Below, in pieces: positions 50,001-59,257 of a stretch of DNA of 64,000 nt. The DNA is from Haemophilus parainfluenzae. Its GTDB lineage: Bacteria; Pseudomonadota; Gammaproteobacteria; Enterobacterales; Pasteurellaceae. The DNA is taken from assembly GCF_014931395.1 (NCBI RefSeq), contig NZ_CP063120.1, positions 1,781,501-1,845,500 on the forward strand, written 5' to 3'. Position 1 is the first letter of the stretch, and every line of letters starts with the position of its first letter. Position numbers and translations under genes: made by a program. The notes under the pieces are model-generated. The model saw nothing but the letters and a program-made list of their open reading frames with translations. It was not told the origin of the DNA and searched no databases.

Positions 50001-50564
50001 TTGAGAAATAAGATTGCTGTTTGGAGAAATAATAACCGCATCTCCATTAGTAAAAATAGAAAACTCAACTTGGGAAGTTGACTCTTCATCAGTCTCATAA
50101 AGCTCAACAAAATCAGCTCCCTTTGTTAACAAACTAGTATTACCGCTCTCATCAGCCCCCAAAGAGATATACCATGGTAGTGCATAATGGTACTCTGGTA
50201 CCTCTAAATATCGTTTGAAACGAACAACCCAACGATCTAGATAACGACGCTGAGCATCGATATCCTCTTGGACTGGGGAATGTTGATTTTTTTTATCTTC
50301 TTGTTGTCGTTTTTCTAGTTGATTTAAACGCTTACTCATTCGCCAAGCAATCCAAGAAATTGCAATGATAATCATCACAGCGGTTACAAGCCAACGACGA
50401 GTTAAAGTTTCCAATGGTTTGTAATTATCAATAGAATAATCTGCCCCTTGCCACCAAATCCAAACAAGAATAGCAATCCATAAAATAATCAGTAAAATTG
50501 GACCTGATAGTTTCAATCTTGATAATAATGGTCTAAATGTTTGAAAAAATAACGGTAATTTCAT
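47052..50564 (-). CDS. tssM: T6SS membrane complex protein TssM (IcmF family)
   Basis: TssM spans the inner membrane and, with TssL and TssJ, forms the envelope channel of the T6SS. The 1170-residue chain has two N-terminal membrane segments (about residues 20-38 and 52-70), a cytoplasmic NTPase-like domain, a third membrane segment at about 437-457 (SLILGGLAAIGILFGW), and a large periplasmic domain with the TssM C-terminal beta fold. The Walker A site is degenerate: SLGADESGNTSLLTKG lacks the lysine of GKT/S, as in TssM proteins that do not need ATP. VMTKLDRLSGF is kept. It is 18 bases downstream of tssA. Confidence 0.95.
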   Translation of the reverse strand: MKLPLFFQTFRPLLSRLKLSGPILLIILWIAILVWIWWQGADYSIDNYKPLETLTRRWLVTAVMIIIAISWIAWRMSKRLNQLEKRQQEDKKNQHSPVQEDIDAQRRYLDRWVVRFKRYLEVPEYHYALPWYISLGADESGNTSLLTKGADFVELYETDEESTSQVEFSIFTNGDAVIISPNSNLISQVLEVEHKPKLYSKLWNNLLDWIVEQRKRQPLNGIILAVDFYELLTSSKEKRDAYVETLQQRLQDIFNKVNSELPIYVVMTKLDRLSGFQVMYDKLTKEQREAILGTTFSGKGEHWQDELSTFWDNWCQQMNSAMPDMLLSIQSEQRGNVFSFIRQVNGAYEDVSKLLTNLLATIGKSSYFPKGIYFTSALQSGRIDDLFVQSSSEQFNLGQQTYSTWSNKVSYSYFCKELFENVLFSYPNIASESRAWKVSYEKTFKVSLILGGLAAIGILFGWQYYYKQNHDAGVAVLEQIKAFKNVPISTEKDYFGDKQLPLLNPVRDAVLKYGDYKDNSTIFTDMGLYQGNKMGPYISSTYWKLLQFRFLPAIMNGLQRELDNAPENSNEKLEILRVMRMLDDKSGRSDQVVEDFMRKYWSNVFRGQSQLQANLLSHLDYALKNTDWYAGRKQGNQEMIEAFKPYDLSIRNAQKELSNLSIYERVYQNLKSNAKSVYPTDLDYREEIGSGYDDLFSAIDTELLRIPRFFTTEGLTNYFVKRDSQLIKLTAIDSWVLNLSSNIEYSDADRQEISNRVSEQYVNEYIATWNNALDNLDIKRFEDIPQAVKAIERITGSSQSMKRAIATVNTNTSPASAPNGVEGKALESLLASPEFVLRNQISNNFVNEKNILTQDDGRDSILQNVYPSLSNLHRYLLAIQNSPEKGKAALRAVQMRFDQQSTDPIIELQQLAKTVPEPLGRWLEQIADNAWKAVLKSAVIALEVEWNNKVVKPYKATIEGRYPFAPSASQEVAISDFDRFFAPDGIIDGFYNKYLSAFIDNDIMDDSEEGKSFLREDVIEQFELAQRIRDTFFSSENGLGAQYIVEPVSLAANKRRSVLNLDGQIIDFTHGNKKRVNVVWPNSMNVAVESKLTLVPNKVNTSPRSISFRGPWAQIKLFNSGKIISNKDGAFDIRYDVDGGYATYRVYVDSSDNPFSSDMFRRFKLQETLY

Positions 50565-50581
50565 TATCCATACCTTCCATA

Positions 50582-52024
50582 TTAAGCATTTTTCTCTTGC
50601 TTATCATGCAAAAGAGTAAATAGTGATGGCTCCCAATCTTTCACCATTATTGGCGAAATTGCTTGCTCTAAAATAAAATATTGCTGTTTAGCTAAATTAT
50701 GTAAACCTTCTTTTTCTAGTAACTCAATACTAGATAATTGGGCATATATTTGTGAACGAAGATCTGTATAAGATTGATTATTCATAAATTTCAACGTATT
50801 TAAAATACCCTGTTTTTGATAATAATCTCCAATCTGCTCATTTAACTGAATATCACTCACTAATAGTTGATCAACTTCATTTTTATCATGCAGCCATGAA
50901 GAACATTCATCAGAAATAAATGGCGTTCCATCATTAAATTTTAATTGTTTTAATTCAGGTAAACGATCTATAAACGATAACACTGATTCTTTAATTGCTT
51001 TTGCCACCTGTGGGCACTCCATTCTCTCTGCAACCTTAGCTGACAAGCAGTGTCCTTCAATCCAATACGGTGCAAGAGTTAAACTATATTCAATCTCTTT
51101 CCACACATCACAACTCAATGCTTTCTCAATTAAAACTTTATAATCATTAACTCTATCTTGAGAAACTGCAGCCAGTTGAGTTCGATCATTTTCTGCTAAT
51201 GGTGCAACTGTAATTTGGCTCCAAATAGCAAAACGTCTTAATTGATAACCAATCGGATTAGAAAAGTCCCTTTCAATGAGATAATCAGCTACTTTAAGCA
51301 GTGTATTTTTCCAAGCTCGATCATTACTTGCATCAATAGATACCGGTTCAACGATTGATTTTCTTACTTCTTTTTCACTCGAAATCATTCCTAAATCTAA
51401 GTCAGAACTACTATGCTTAGATTCGATTATTGGTTTTTTGCCTGAATTTGATTCTTTAACCTCAGGAGCACCACTTACAGTATCATTTTGATGAACTTGC
51501 TTATCTGTAAAAGCATAACGCAGTAGAAGTTGTTCAAGTTCCGCCTTAAGTTTCGCATTATCTTTCCAATATTCTATTAAACGCTCAAACTGTTGTTTTG
51601 CCTGCTCTTTCTCTAAACGCGAAGAATCTTGGCTAAAGTAAGATGCCATATTTTCAAAGCGTTTCAGAATTTGTTGTGTTAGTCTTTCTTTTCTTATTTT
51701 CTGCGATGGCGGTGATGTTTCCCAGTAATGTTCCACATAATCAGCAAATGATACTAAACCGATGAGTAACTCAGTCACTTTCCCAGAATGCTGCAACGTT
51801 CTTAGAAAATGAGCAAGTATACGAAGATCCTTACTCTTCGTGGATAATAGGCGCGCGGCTAAATGTCGAAGGTGAGAAATATTTAAAGTTTGATGCTCTA
51901 GAGAGCCCAACTTAACCATGTCTCCATCAAGCTCAAGCCATTCTAGATCTTCATCAATATCAACCTCTGATTGAATAGGAGAAAGAATTTGTTCTTTCCA
52001 AGGATTATCAATTAATACTTCCAT
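50582..52024 (-). CDS. tssA: T6SS protein TssA (ImpA family)
   Basis: TssA coordinates sheath polymerisation at the baseplate or caps the distal tail end. The 480-residue product has an N-terminal ImpA_N domain (residues about 5-125: NPWKEQILSPIQSEVDIDEDLEWLEL, LAHFLRTLQHSGKVTELLIGLV, HYWETSPP), a helical middle part, and a C-terminal helical region (about 230-470). It corresponds by position to vasJ of Vibrio cholerae, directly before tssM. The gap to tagO is 3 bases. Confidence 0.92.
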   Translation of the reverse strand: MEVLIDNPWKEQILSPIQSEVDIDEDLEWLELDGDMVKLGSLEHQTLNISHLRHLAARLLSTKSKDLRILAHFLRTLQHSGKVTELLIGLVSFADYVEHYWETSPPSQKIRKERLTQQILKRFENMASYFSQDSSRLEKEQAKQQFERLIEYWKDNAKLKAELEQLLLRYAFTDKQVHQNDTVSGAPEVKESNSGKKPIIESKHSSSDLDLGMISSEKEVRKSIVEPVSIDASNDRAWKNTLLKVADYLIERDFSNPIGYQLRRFAIWSQITVAPLAENDRTQLAAVSQDRVNDYKVLIEKALSCDVWKEIEYSLTLAPYWIEGHCLSAKVAERMECPQVAKAIKESVLSFIDRLPELKQLKFNDGTPFISDECSSWLHDKNEVDQLLVSDIQLNEQIGDYYQKQGILNTLKFMNNQSYTDLRSQIYAQLSSIELLEKEGLHNLAKQQYFILEQAISPIMVKDWEPSLFTLLHDKQEKNA

Positions 52025-52027
52025 AAA

Positions 52028-52699
52028 TTACCAATGACATGCAGTTTTTAGTGGTTTAATTTCATTTTCAAGATCTTCAATCTTGAAAACTAATTCATTA
52101 ATTGCTGGAACATCAGAATTAAATCTTAGAGTTGATGATTTAAATAAACGCTGAATTTCACTGATTCCTTCAAGTCCTCTACTTGCTTCTAATAAAAAGC
52201 CATTCTCACGGAAAAACCAATGAGTTTTAAAACTTGTTTTATTGGTGATTACATCTAAATAGACATCCCTTTCATTAATTGGAGATGGCATTGCTATTTG
52301 TAAACGCGTAATATTATCAACACAACTAATCATTAATACTGGACGAGGACTCTTATGTCCTAAGGACGGTGTTGTAATCACTACGGTTGGATTATCTTCC
52401 GATTCCGTAATTTTTGTTAAAAAATTTAAAGAGTCTGTAGTTCGAGTTTTTTCTTGTTCAATAGCTCTATTCCATGCTTTGCCTCCTTGAACTGATCTAA
52501 TTTGAGAAAATACTCTATTATCTCCCCAAGCTTTATCATAGCAGTCAAGTCTCTCTAATTCAGATTTCAGAGATCTACACTGTTCCATTTTAAGTAAAAT
52601 ATCACTTGATTGGTCTTGTTTTTTTAGATCCGCATAAGAAATATTAGAAAAAGCAGTCAAGAATAAAGGTATTGATAATATATTTAAGCTAAATCGCAT
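52028..52699 (-). CDS. tagO: T6SS-associated protein TagO/VasI
   Basis: The 223-residue protein has a signal peptide (residues 1-23, cleavage before DLKK) and so acts in the periplasm. It contains the family start MEQCRSLKSELERLDCYDKAWGD and the middle RPVLMISCVDNITRLQIAMPSPI with a conserved WFFRENGFLLEASRGLEGI. The family (VasI in Vibrio, TagO elsewhere) is tied to T6SS but its role is poorly defined. Its start overlaps the end of tssH by 16 bases. Position between clpV and tssA matches the vas cluster. Confidence 0.88.
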   Translation of the reverse strand: MRFSLNILSIPLFLTAFSNISYADLKKQDQSSDILLKMEQCRSLKSELERLDCYDKAWGDNRVFSQIRSVQGGKAWNRAIEQEKTRTTDSLNFLTKITESEDNPTVVITTPSLGHKSPRPVLMISCVDNITRLQIAMPSPINERDVYLDVITNKTSFKTHWFFRENGFLLEASRGLEGISEIQRLFKSSTLRFNSDVPAINELVFKIEDLENEIKPLKTACHW

Positions 52700-55347
52700 T
52701 CATTTTCCCCAACTTTCGCTACAAACTTATTATCTTTAATCATAAACTGAATTTTTTTAATCTCTTCATTCTGTGACATTTTTTGTAATAGCAATAACGA
52801 GACAGGTGGCAACATTTGTCCATCAATAATAGATTCTAATATTCGTGCACCATTCTCAGCTCTTGTTGCACGATTAAGAATTTCTTCCTTAACTTGCTCA
52901 TCAATAATAATTTTGGCTTCAAAACGTCTTTCTAATAAATTAGATAGTTTTGCTAACTTACCATCAATAATGATTTTTAAAACCTCTCTAGGTAACGGAA
53001 GATAAGGTATTACTTCCATTCTCGCTAATAGTGCAGGTTTAAAGAACTCTGATAATTCAGGGTAAAGTTCATCATTTATTTTTTCAGGAACATCTGCATT
53101 ATCGACTATGGTTTGATAACCTAAATTTGATGTTAAAAAGAATACAATGTTTTTACAATCAATTATTCGCCCCTCTCCATCAGCCAGTTCACCTTTATCA
53201 AAAGCTTGATAAAATAAATTAAGTACATCAGGATGGGCTTTCTCAACTTCATCAAGTAATACAACAGAATATGGTTTTCGTCTAATTGCCTCTGTTAACA
53301 CGCCCCCCTCTCCATATCCTACATACCCAGGAGGAGAACCAATTAAACGAGAAACTGTATGTTTTTCTTGAAATTCAGACATATTGATTGTTGTTAAATA
53401 TTGTTTTCCACCAAATAATAAATCTGCAATTTGAATAACAGTTTCCGTCTTACCCACACCGCTGGGCCCGACAAGTAAAAAGGCTCCTAAAGGACGTCCT
53501 GTACGTCTTAAATCAGCTCTAGCTGTCAACAAATGTTTATGAAGATGTTTTATTGCTAATTCTTGTCCTTTAATTTCCTTCGTCAAATAGCTTGGCAATT
53601 CTGTAATTACGTTAAGTTCATTTTGAGATAATTTATCTAGAGGAACGCCTGTCCACTCAGCAATAACTGTTGCAATTTGTTTTTGAGTCACATGAGGAGA
53701 AACTAAAACTTGTGTCTTCTGTAATCTCTCTAATTCTCTACTCAAACTTGTAAGTTTAGCAATTTGTTTATTTTCTTCACTTGATAATGAATTATTCTTA
53801 TCCTCTTTATTAATCTCTGAATTAGATGAGGCTTTTTCTAATAAAGAGCGACGTAATTCAACAATTTGTCTAACAATTTCTTGCTGTTTCAGCCAATCTT
53901 TTCTTAATTTAGTTTCAGTCTTATCAATTTTCTTAAGCTCTTTTTTTAGCTCAGACAAGCGATCTTTATTCTGACTAAGGCCTAATAATAATTCTCTATC
54001 AAGTAGAGCTACCTCCATCTCTATCTTATGTCTATTATTTGACAATTCAGATATTAACTTAGGAGGTGAAGTTAAATTAATTGAAACTCTAGCACAAGCT
54101 GTATCTAATACATCGATAGCTTTATCCGGTAATTGACGTCCACTAAGGTATCTCTCGCTCAGCTCAACCACAGAAATTAATGCATCCTCTTCAATTAAAA
54201 CCTTATGAGCCTCTTCATAAGTTGCTCTTAATCCCCTCATAATCACAATTGCATCATTAACTGAAGGCGGTTCGAGTTTAACCAATTGAAAACGTCTGGA
54301 AAGTGCTGCATCTTTTTCAAAATATTTTTTATATTCACTCCATGTCGTTGCTGCAATAGTCTTTAGCTCCCCTCTTGCTAAAGCTGGTTTTAATAAGTTA
54401 GAAACATCTAATCCACCTGATTGATTACCTGCTCCAATAAGAGTATGCGCTTCATCAATAAAAAGAATAATTGGTTTAATTGACTCATTAACCTCTTTCA
54501 TTATTCCTTTAAAACGTTTTTCAAATTCACCTTTTACAGCGGCTCCAGCTTGCAATGCACCGAGGTCCAAATTCATCAATTCGGTATTCAACATACTTTC
54601 AGGTACATTTTCAGATACAATTCTCAAGGCAAGACCTTCGATTAAGGCACTTTTACCGACACCCGCTTCTCCAACAACAATTGGATTATTTTTACGTCTA
54701 CGAGATAATATATCTATCATTAGATCAATCTCTTTGTCTCGACATAAAACTGGGTCAATTTTTCCCTGTCTCGCTAACTCTGTTACATTTTGTGCATACA
54801 TAGCTAACAAACTATCAGACTTAGTACCTACACGACTAGACTCTTTGCTATAAGTCGTATTTTCTGTTTCGGCAGAGTTTATTAATTTAGCAACAAAATC
54901 TTGTTTTAATAGTTCTCGATTAATCGAAATTAAAATTTTTGCAGCCTGATTAGGAAGATATCGATATACAGAGCCCAATAAAACATAAAGAATAATACCA
55001 CTTCTTAGTGTATTTAAATTGAATTCTGTTGAAGCAGTCAACCAACTATCTTGAAGCAATTCAACAAGTAAAGGAGAAAAAACCGGATAGTTTTGTTGCA
55101 CATCTAATAGTCTCGTTTGTTCTGAATTTTCTTTTAATAACGTTTTCAGCTCATCTACATCTATTGATGCTTCAGATAATATAATTCGAATATCATTCAG
55201 AGGAGAAGATAAAAAGCTAAGCAATAAATTAGGTACCGTAATCTCAGCATACTGCTCATTCATACACGTAGCTGCACACTCCTCTAAAATTTGCTTTGAT
55301 ATTGGATTTAACTTACTAACTAAAACAGGTAATTCAATTCTGATCAT
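52684..55347 (-). CDS. tssH: T6SS sheath-disassembly ATPase TssH (ClpV)
   Basis: ClpV is an AAA+ unfoldase that pulls apart contracted TssB/TssC sheaths so they can be reused. The 887-residue protein has a Clp N-domain, then AAA1 with VVGEAGVGKSALIEGLALRI and LFIDEAHTLIGAGNQSGG. A coiled-coil middle domain (about residues 405-540) follows, then AAA2 with LVGPSGVGKTETVIQIADLL and VLLDEVEKAHPDVLNLFYQAFDKG. The T6SS-type GGLDVSNLLKPALARGELKTIAATTW supports ClpV rather than ClpB. It is 9 bases after tssL. Confidence 0.97.
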   Translation of the reverse strand: MIRIELPVLVSKLNPISKQILEECAATCMNEQYAEITVPNLLLSFLSSPLNDIRIILSEASIDVDELKTLLKENSEQTRLLDVQQNYPVFSPLLVELLQDSWLTASTEFNLNTLRSGIILYVLLGSVYRYLPNQAAKILISINRELLKQDFVAKLINSAETENTTYSKESSRVGTKSDSLLAMYAQNVTELARQGKIDPVLCRDKEIDLMIDILSRRRKNNPIVVGEAGVGKSALIEGLALRIVSENVPESMLNTELMNLDLGALQAGAAVKGEFEKRFKGIMKEVNESIKPIILFIDEAHTLIGAGNQSGGLDVSNLLKPALARGELKTIAATTWSEYKKYFEKDAALSRRFQLVKLEPPSVNDAIVIMRGLRATYEEAHKVLIEEDALISVVELSERYLSGRQLPDKAIDVLDTACARVSINLTSPPKLISELSNNRHKIEMEVALLDRELLLGLSQNKDRLSELKKELKKIDKTETKLRKDWLKQQEIVRQIVELRRSLLEKASSNSEINKEDKNNSLSSEENKQIAKLTSLSRELERLQKTQVLVSPHVTQKQIATVIAEWTGVPLDKLSQNELNVITELPSYLTKEIKGQELAIKHLHKHLLTARADLRRTGRPLGAFLLVGPSGVGKTETVIQIADLLFGGKQYLTTINMSEFQEKHTVSRLIGSPPGYVGYGEGGVLTEAIRRKPYSVVLLDEVEKAHPDVLNLFYQAFDKGELADGEGRIIDCKNIVFFLTSNLGYQTIVDNADVPEKINDELYPELSEFFKPALLARMEVIPYLPLPREVLKIIIDGKLAKLSNLLERRFEAKIIIDEQVKEEILNRATRAENGARILESIIDGQMLPPVSLLLLQKMSQNEEIKKIQFMIKDNKFVAKVGENECDLA

Positions 55348-55356
55348 ATATTACTC

Positions 55357-56103
55357 TTAACCTAATAGGCTATTTAATTGGTCTAAAATACTTTGACTTT
55401 GGCGTCCCAAAACAAATGAATATATAAAATAAATAAATGCCAAAACAATAAAGCCCATAAAGAAAATTTTCTTTAATGATTTTTTATTGAGCAATTTGTA
55501 GAAGTGTTTATTAGTGTCATGCTCTTGATAAATCACAATATTACTACTATTGTAGTTTCTCACGTTTAAAATTGCATCGTGCAATTTTTTGTATATTAGT
55601 TCAAACTCTTCGGAGTTTTGAGTTTCAATCTTATAACGACCTCTAAACCCTAAACTAAAACATATATAAATAAACTCTAATAAATCAATATAACGTTTAG
55701 GCTCTGCCAATAATTTATCTAACAAAATATAAACTTTTTCTCCCCCCCAAGTTTCATTATGAAAATAGGTTAAAAGAGATTGTTGGAACCAAGTGCTCTT
55801 AGTTCCCCATCCATGGCTTAAGGCAACTTCATCAATAAACGTACACAATACATAGCGAAAAGAAACGATCATTCCTGACTCATAATTCCTTCCCTTTAAT
55901 AATTGTTCAATAGATTGGATATCCTTTACAACTTGTTGATATAAATTTTCTGGCATAGCTTGATCAGTAATATGCTTCAATCTCATAACCATTCCCAATA
56001 ATGGTGTTGCCGCATCAACAATAGGGTTTATACTGTTTCCTCTTAATGATAGATGATAAGAAGGCAATGAATCATCCTGAAAATGTTCTAATACTTCACT
56101 CAT
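55357..56103 (-). CDS. tssL: T6SS membrane protein TssL (DotU family)
   Basis: TssL is the small partner of TssM in the inner membrane. The 248-residue protein has the DotU cytoplasmic domain (NPIVDAATPLLGMVMRLKH, FRYVLCTFIDEVALSHGWG, TYFHNETWGGEKVYILLDKLLAEP, SLGFRGRYK) and one C-terminal membrane segment at about residues 214-234. No peptidoglycan-binding OmpA domain follows, so cell-wall anchoring must come from another protein. It starts 1 base after the tssK stop. Confidence 0.95.
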   Translation of the reverse strand: MSEVLEHFQDDSLPSYHLSLRGNSINPIVDAATPLLGMVMRLKHITDQAMPENLYQQVVKDIQSIEQLLKGRNYESGMIVSFRYVLCTFIDEVALSHGWGTKSTWFQQSLLTYFHNETWGGEKVYILLDKLLAEPKRYIDLLEFIYICFSLGFRGRYKIETQNSEEFELIYKKLHDAILNVRNYNSSNIVIYQEHDTNKHFYKLLNKKSLKKIFFMGFIVLAFIYFIYSFVLGRQSQSILDQLNSLLG

Positions 56104-56104
56104 A

Positions 56105-57454
56105 CTAACCTCTAATAGCCCATAACTGCATATCTAATTCAGGGAAATCACCTGCCACATGAAATGCGATTGAGTGACTACGCTGTACATCAAGCCAATC
56201 ATCACACCCTGTATCCAGATGGAAATAAGTATATCCTGCGTGATATGGTAATTGTCTTGGCGCAGAGACGAGTGGTTTCAATTCAATCCCTGGCAATTGA
56301 ACACTAACTAACTGTCTAATTTTATCTGGTGTCGTAATTTTAATTTGATGAATAAATTGTTTACGCAAAATTTCCTCAGGAACCCTAGCCGATACAGCCA
56401 GAATAAACTCTGCTTTATACAATAAATCTTGATCATTAATAACCGCACTTTTAACACCATAAGGATGAGATTCAAGTTGGATTGAAACTGCTTTTGGTGT
56501 TAAAACTGTACTTAATGCAATTCGAAGTTGTTTAAATAATCTTTGAAAACATAAAGTGAGATCAAAATGATCGTATCTGAGAAAATCTTTTGCTAATCTT
56601 GAGGCATCTGTAAATGTCATTAATTCTCCACACAGTTGAATTAATAATCTATACATATACTCCGGATGAATATGAGGATGAATGTTTAAATGTTTATAAA
56701 ATGGATACTCTCGATTTAATAATTGCAACATTAAAAACTCAGCCACATCCGCAATTCCTTGCTGAGAAGGAGAACCAAGACGAGATGATAAAGTCTCTGC
56801 TCTCTGCTCTAATGTACTAGACAACTCAGTAACAAACCCTCTAAGTTCACTTGAAGCAGTAATATCCATACATGTAGGAATAAACTTCTCATCTAACACC
56901 AAGCGACCATCGGGCAACTTTTCTTTAATTCTGGCCATATGTAAACAAGTATACGCACTTCTATCCTCGTGTCCCTGAAGTAATTTAGGAGATAAATGTG
57001 CTAGAAAAACATCTGTATTACTACCATTGAATGTATGAATATCTTTAATATCTTGTATATTTTCACTATATCGCGCTGCAACGTCATACTCAGTTTGATT
57101 GTCAGTTTTCACTTCTGAAAAAACCATACTAGCATTAGGAAGCGCCAAATAAATATCATATGCACCCAAATTATCTAAGTTTTGAACATCTAATGCTGAT
57201 GGCAACAAATCCTGATGAGGTAATTCGAAGTATGTTCCATCTGGAAAAACGCCCGTTGCTGATAGCAAAGAAATTTTCCCAAGATTTAACATCTCTTGAT
57301 TTAACTCTAGCTTTTGAAAACCGAAATTATAAGTATTATTAAACTTGGTTAACTGATTTCCAATTAAATAATCAATATGACGTTGTTGCTGTTGAAAGTG
57401 CTGCGGCTGAATAAACAACCCTTCCTTCCAAAGAACTCTATTTTGATTTCGCAT
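56105..57454 (-). CDS. tssK: T6SS baseplate protein TssK
   Basis: TssK links the baseplate to the membrane complex and resembles phage receptor-binding proteins. The 449-residue chain begins NRVLWKEGLFIQPQHFQQQQRHIDYLI, the family hallmark, and includes ELRGFVTELSSTLEQRAETLSSR and LESHPYGVKSAVINDQDLL. The latter is encoded over one of only two uptake sequences in the T6SS region (56442-56450). It lies 4 bases after tssJ. Confidence 0.96.
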   Translation of the reverse strand: MRNQNRVLWKEGLFIQPQHFQQQQRHIDYLIGNQLTKFNNTYNFGFQKLELNQEMLNLGKISLLSATGVFPDGTYFELPHQDLLPSALDVQNLDNLGAYDIYLALPNASMVFSEVKTDNQTEYDVAARYSENIQDIKDIHTFNGSNTDVFLAHLSPKLLQGHEDRSAYTCLHMARIKEKLPDGRLVLDEKFIPTCMDITASSELRGFVTELSSTLEQRAETLSSRLGSPSQQGIADVAEFLMLQLLNREYPFYKHLNIHPHIHPEYMYRLLIQLCGELMTFTDASRLAKDFLRYDHFDLTLCFQRLFKQLRIALSTVLTPKAVSIQLESHPYGVKSAVINDQDLLYKAEFILAVSARVPEEILRKQFIHQIKITTPDKIRQLVSVQLPGIELKPLVSAPRQLPYHAGYTYFHLDTGCDDWLDVQRSHSIAFHVAGDFPELDMQLWAIRG

Positions 57455-57458
57455 ATAA

Positions 57459-58013
57459 TTACTCTTCGTCTTTTCTTACATCAACTTCTTTATCTTTCAG
57501 ATGAACTAATACACTATATTTATGCCCAACACCACTAAGTTTAACAACTTTTTTCCATTCTGTTTCACCTGAATCAGCATAATATGCAACTACGCCTAGA
57601 TAATTATTATTTTTATCTAATTTAATTGGTGGTACAGCCTTAAATTGAGAGGGCAACAAAGTATAATCCTGATGATCGATATAATTTTTACCTAGCACCT
57701 CTTTAATATCTTCTGTGCTCAGTTGCTCATAATAAGCAGATAACAATCTAGAATCCTCGCTTAAATACACAACTTTGACTTCAATTGGTGACGGTTGATT
57801 AGTTTCGTTACGATTAATATCTGGTTCAGCTAATAAAGTTAAGTTTAATGTTGATGGCTGATCTAAAGGTCCCCCAACTGGAATAGTAGGATCTTTAATA
57901 ATTTGTCCCATCTTAGATAGCGCCATTCCTGTATTTCCACAGGCTGTTGTTGATGCAATAACAATTCCTAGGACTAAACATTTTAATGGTGAAAAGCGAT
58001 TTACTAATAGCAT
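57459..58013 (-). CDS. tssJ: T6SS outer membrane lipoprotein TssJ
   Basis: TssJ anchors the TssLM complex to the outer membrane. The 184-residue protein has a lipoprotein signal with TTAC (cysteine 25), a following GNTGMALSKMGQIIKDPT and a transthyretin-like beta-sandwich. The family core LNLTLLAEPDINRNETNQPSPIEVKVVYL is clear. It starts right at the end of tagH (58014), so translation is probably coupled. Confidence 0.93.
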   Translation of the reverse strand: MLLVNRFSPLKCLVLGIVIASTTACGNTGMALSKMGQIIKDPTIPVGGPLDQPSTLNLTLLAEPDINRNETNQPSPIEVKVVYLSEDSRLLSAYYEQLSTEDIKEVLGKNYIDHQDYTLLPSQFKAVPPIKLDKNNNYLGVVAYYADSGETEWKKVVKLSGVGHKYSVLVHLKDKEVDVRKDEE

Positions 58014-59255
58014 TTATTGGTTTCCTTCTGTTTGTTTATCACGTAATGCTTTATCGTAAGCTTGAGAGTAAACCTCCCAAAATAATTTCTCAAAACCATA
58101 TTGGCGTTTTGAGGTTAATTCTTCATAATAATTTTTATACATATCCCAAGCCCAGGCATTATTTGAGGGCTTAACTTCATTACTACGGCGATAATTTTCA
58201 AAGCGTTTCAATAAAACATCTGGCGAAAAAGCATCTAAAATTGCTTTTAAAGCACTAATGATTGCAATTCTATTTGCCTCATTATGAATCAGCAAATTAT
58301 GAAGGCTTTCCCGAACCGCAGCAGGTGCAGCGAGGTGCACAGGACTTTTTTGGTCTCCAAATAAAACATCAATAGTAGACTCATAGTCCAAATTTAAACG
58401 AAGAGGATTATCCTCAATTGGTCTAAGATGCTTATCTGATAAGCTACTTTGTTCTTTTTGTAATGCCAAGAGACCTTCTATAGTAGCCTTTAATGTTTTA
58501 CCTACCTCCTGTAAAAAATCATGTGTTTCTTGAGTGTCAACTAACTCAATTTTTGTATCCATCTCTCTCATCAAGGGGGATATAGTGACATATGCATTTT
58601 CTGAAAACGGTGATAATTTTTTTTCCTCATTTTCAATCATAGGTAAATCAATATAGGATTGATTCATGTTTGAACTCCCACGTGAAGTAATATTTCTTTT
58701 ATTTGATGGAATAAAATTCTCATCATCAACAGAAGTAATTAGTTTATTTGAATCTGGCTGTAATGCACGCAAAGGGTCATGAATAATAGAATCATCAATA
58801 TTTTTAGTTTCTACACTCAAATCAAGCCCCCCTTTTTTAACCCTTAAAATATCGTCTAAATGATCTTGATTTCCTGTAACGATATCCTCTAGTGATTTTG
58901 AATAATTACCACTCGTTATAGCTGATTTTTCAGCCACGACAGTAAACACCTTAAGTGAACCAAATTTAATTTGATCCTCATTTGCAAGCTTAATAAAACC
59001 AGACTTAGGTGTAAAAGACGCGCCATTAATAAGCAATGGTTTATTGATTACTTGTAAACAATAGCTACCATCTCTCCACTCTATGTGCGCCTGATTGATA
59101 GGAATATTTTTCTTTATATCTTGAATAACCCAATGATTATTGGCTCCAGAACCAATGCTCCCACCGTCTTGATTAAAACAATATTCTCTAGAAAAACCAC
59201 TCTCAAGTTCCAATACATTCTTTATTGTTAATAATAAAACTAATTCTTTACTCAT
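58014..59255 (-). CDS. tagH: T6SS-associated FHA-domain protein TagH
   Basis: This Fha/TagH-type protein reads phosphothreonine and is thought to regulate T6SS assembly. The 414-residue chain has an N-terminal FHA domain (residues about 18-105: GGSIGSGANNHWVI, INQAHIEWRDGSYCLQVINKPLLINGA). A low-complexity polar middle region precedes the type VI FHA C-terminal domain (about 290-405: PVHLAAPAAVRESLHNLLIHNEANR, LKRFENYRRSN, WDMYKNYYEEL). Three start codons stack at 59261, 59258 and 59255; the last has GGGAG at a proper distance. No serine/threonine kinase (PpkA) is visible in the window. Confidence 0.9.
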   Translation of the reverse strand: MSKELVLLLTIKNVLELESGFSREYCFNQDGGSIGSGANNHWVIQDIKKNIPINQAHIEWRDGSYCLQVINKPLLINGASFTPKSGFIKLANEDQIKFGSLKVFTVVAEKSAITSGNYSKSLEDIVTGNQDHLDDILRVKKGGLDLSVETKNIDDSIIHDPLRALQPDSNKLITSVDDENFIPSNKRNITSRGSSNMNQSYIDLPMIENEEKKLSPFSENAYVTISPLMREMDTKIELVDTQETHDFLQEVGKTLKATIEGLLALQKEQSSLSDKHLRPIEDNPLRLNLDYESTIDVLFGDQKSPVHLAAPAAVRESLHNLLIHNEANRIAIISALKAILDAFSPDVLLKRFENYRRSNEVKPSNNAWAWDMYKNYYEELTSKRQYGFEKLFWEVYSQAYDKALRDKQTEGNQ

Positions 59256-59257
59256 CA

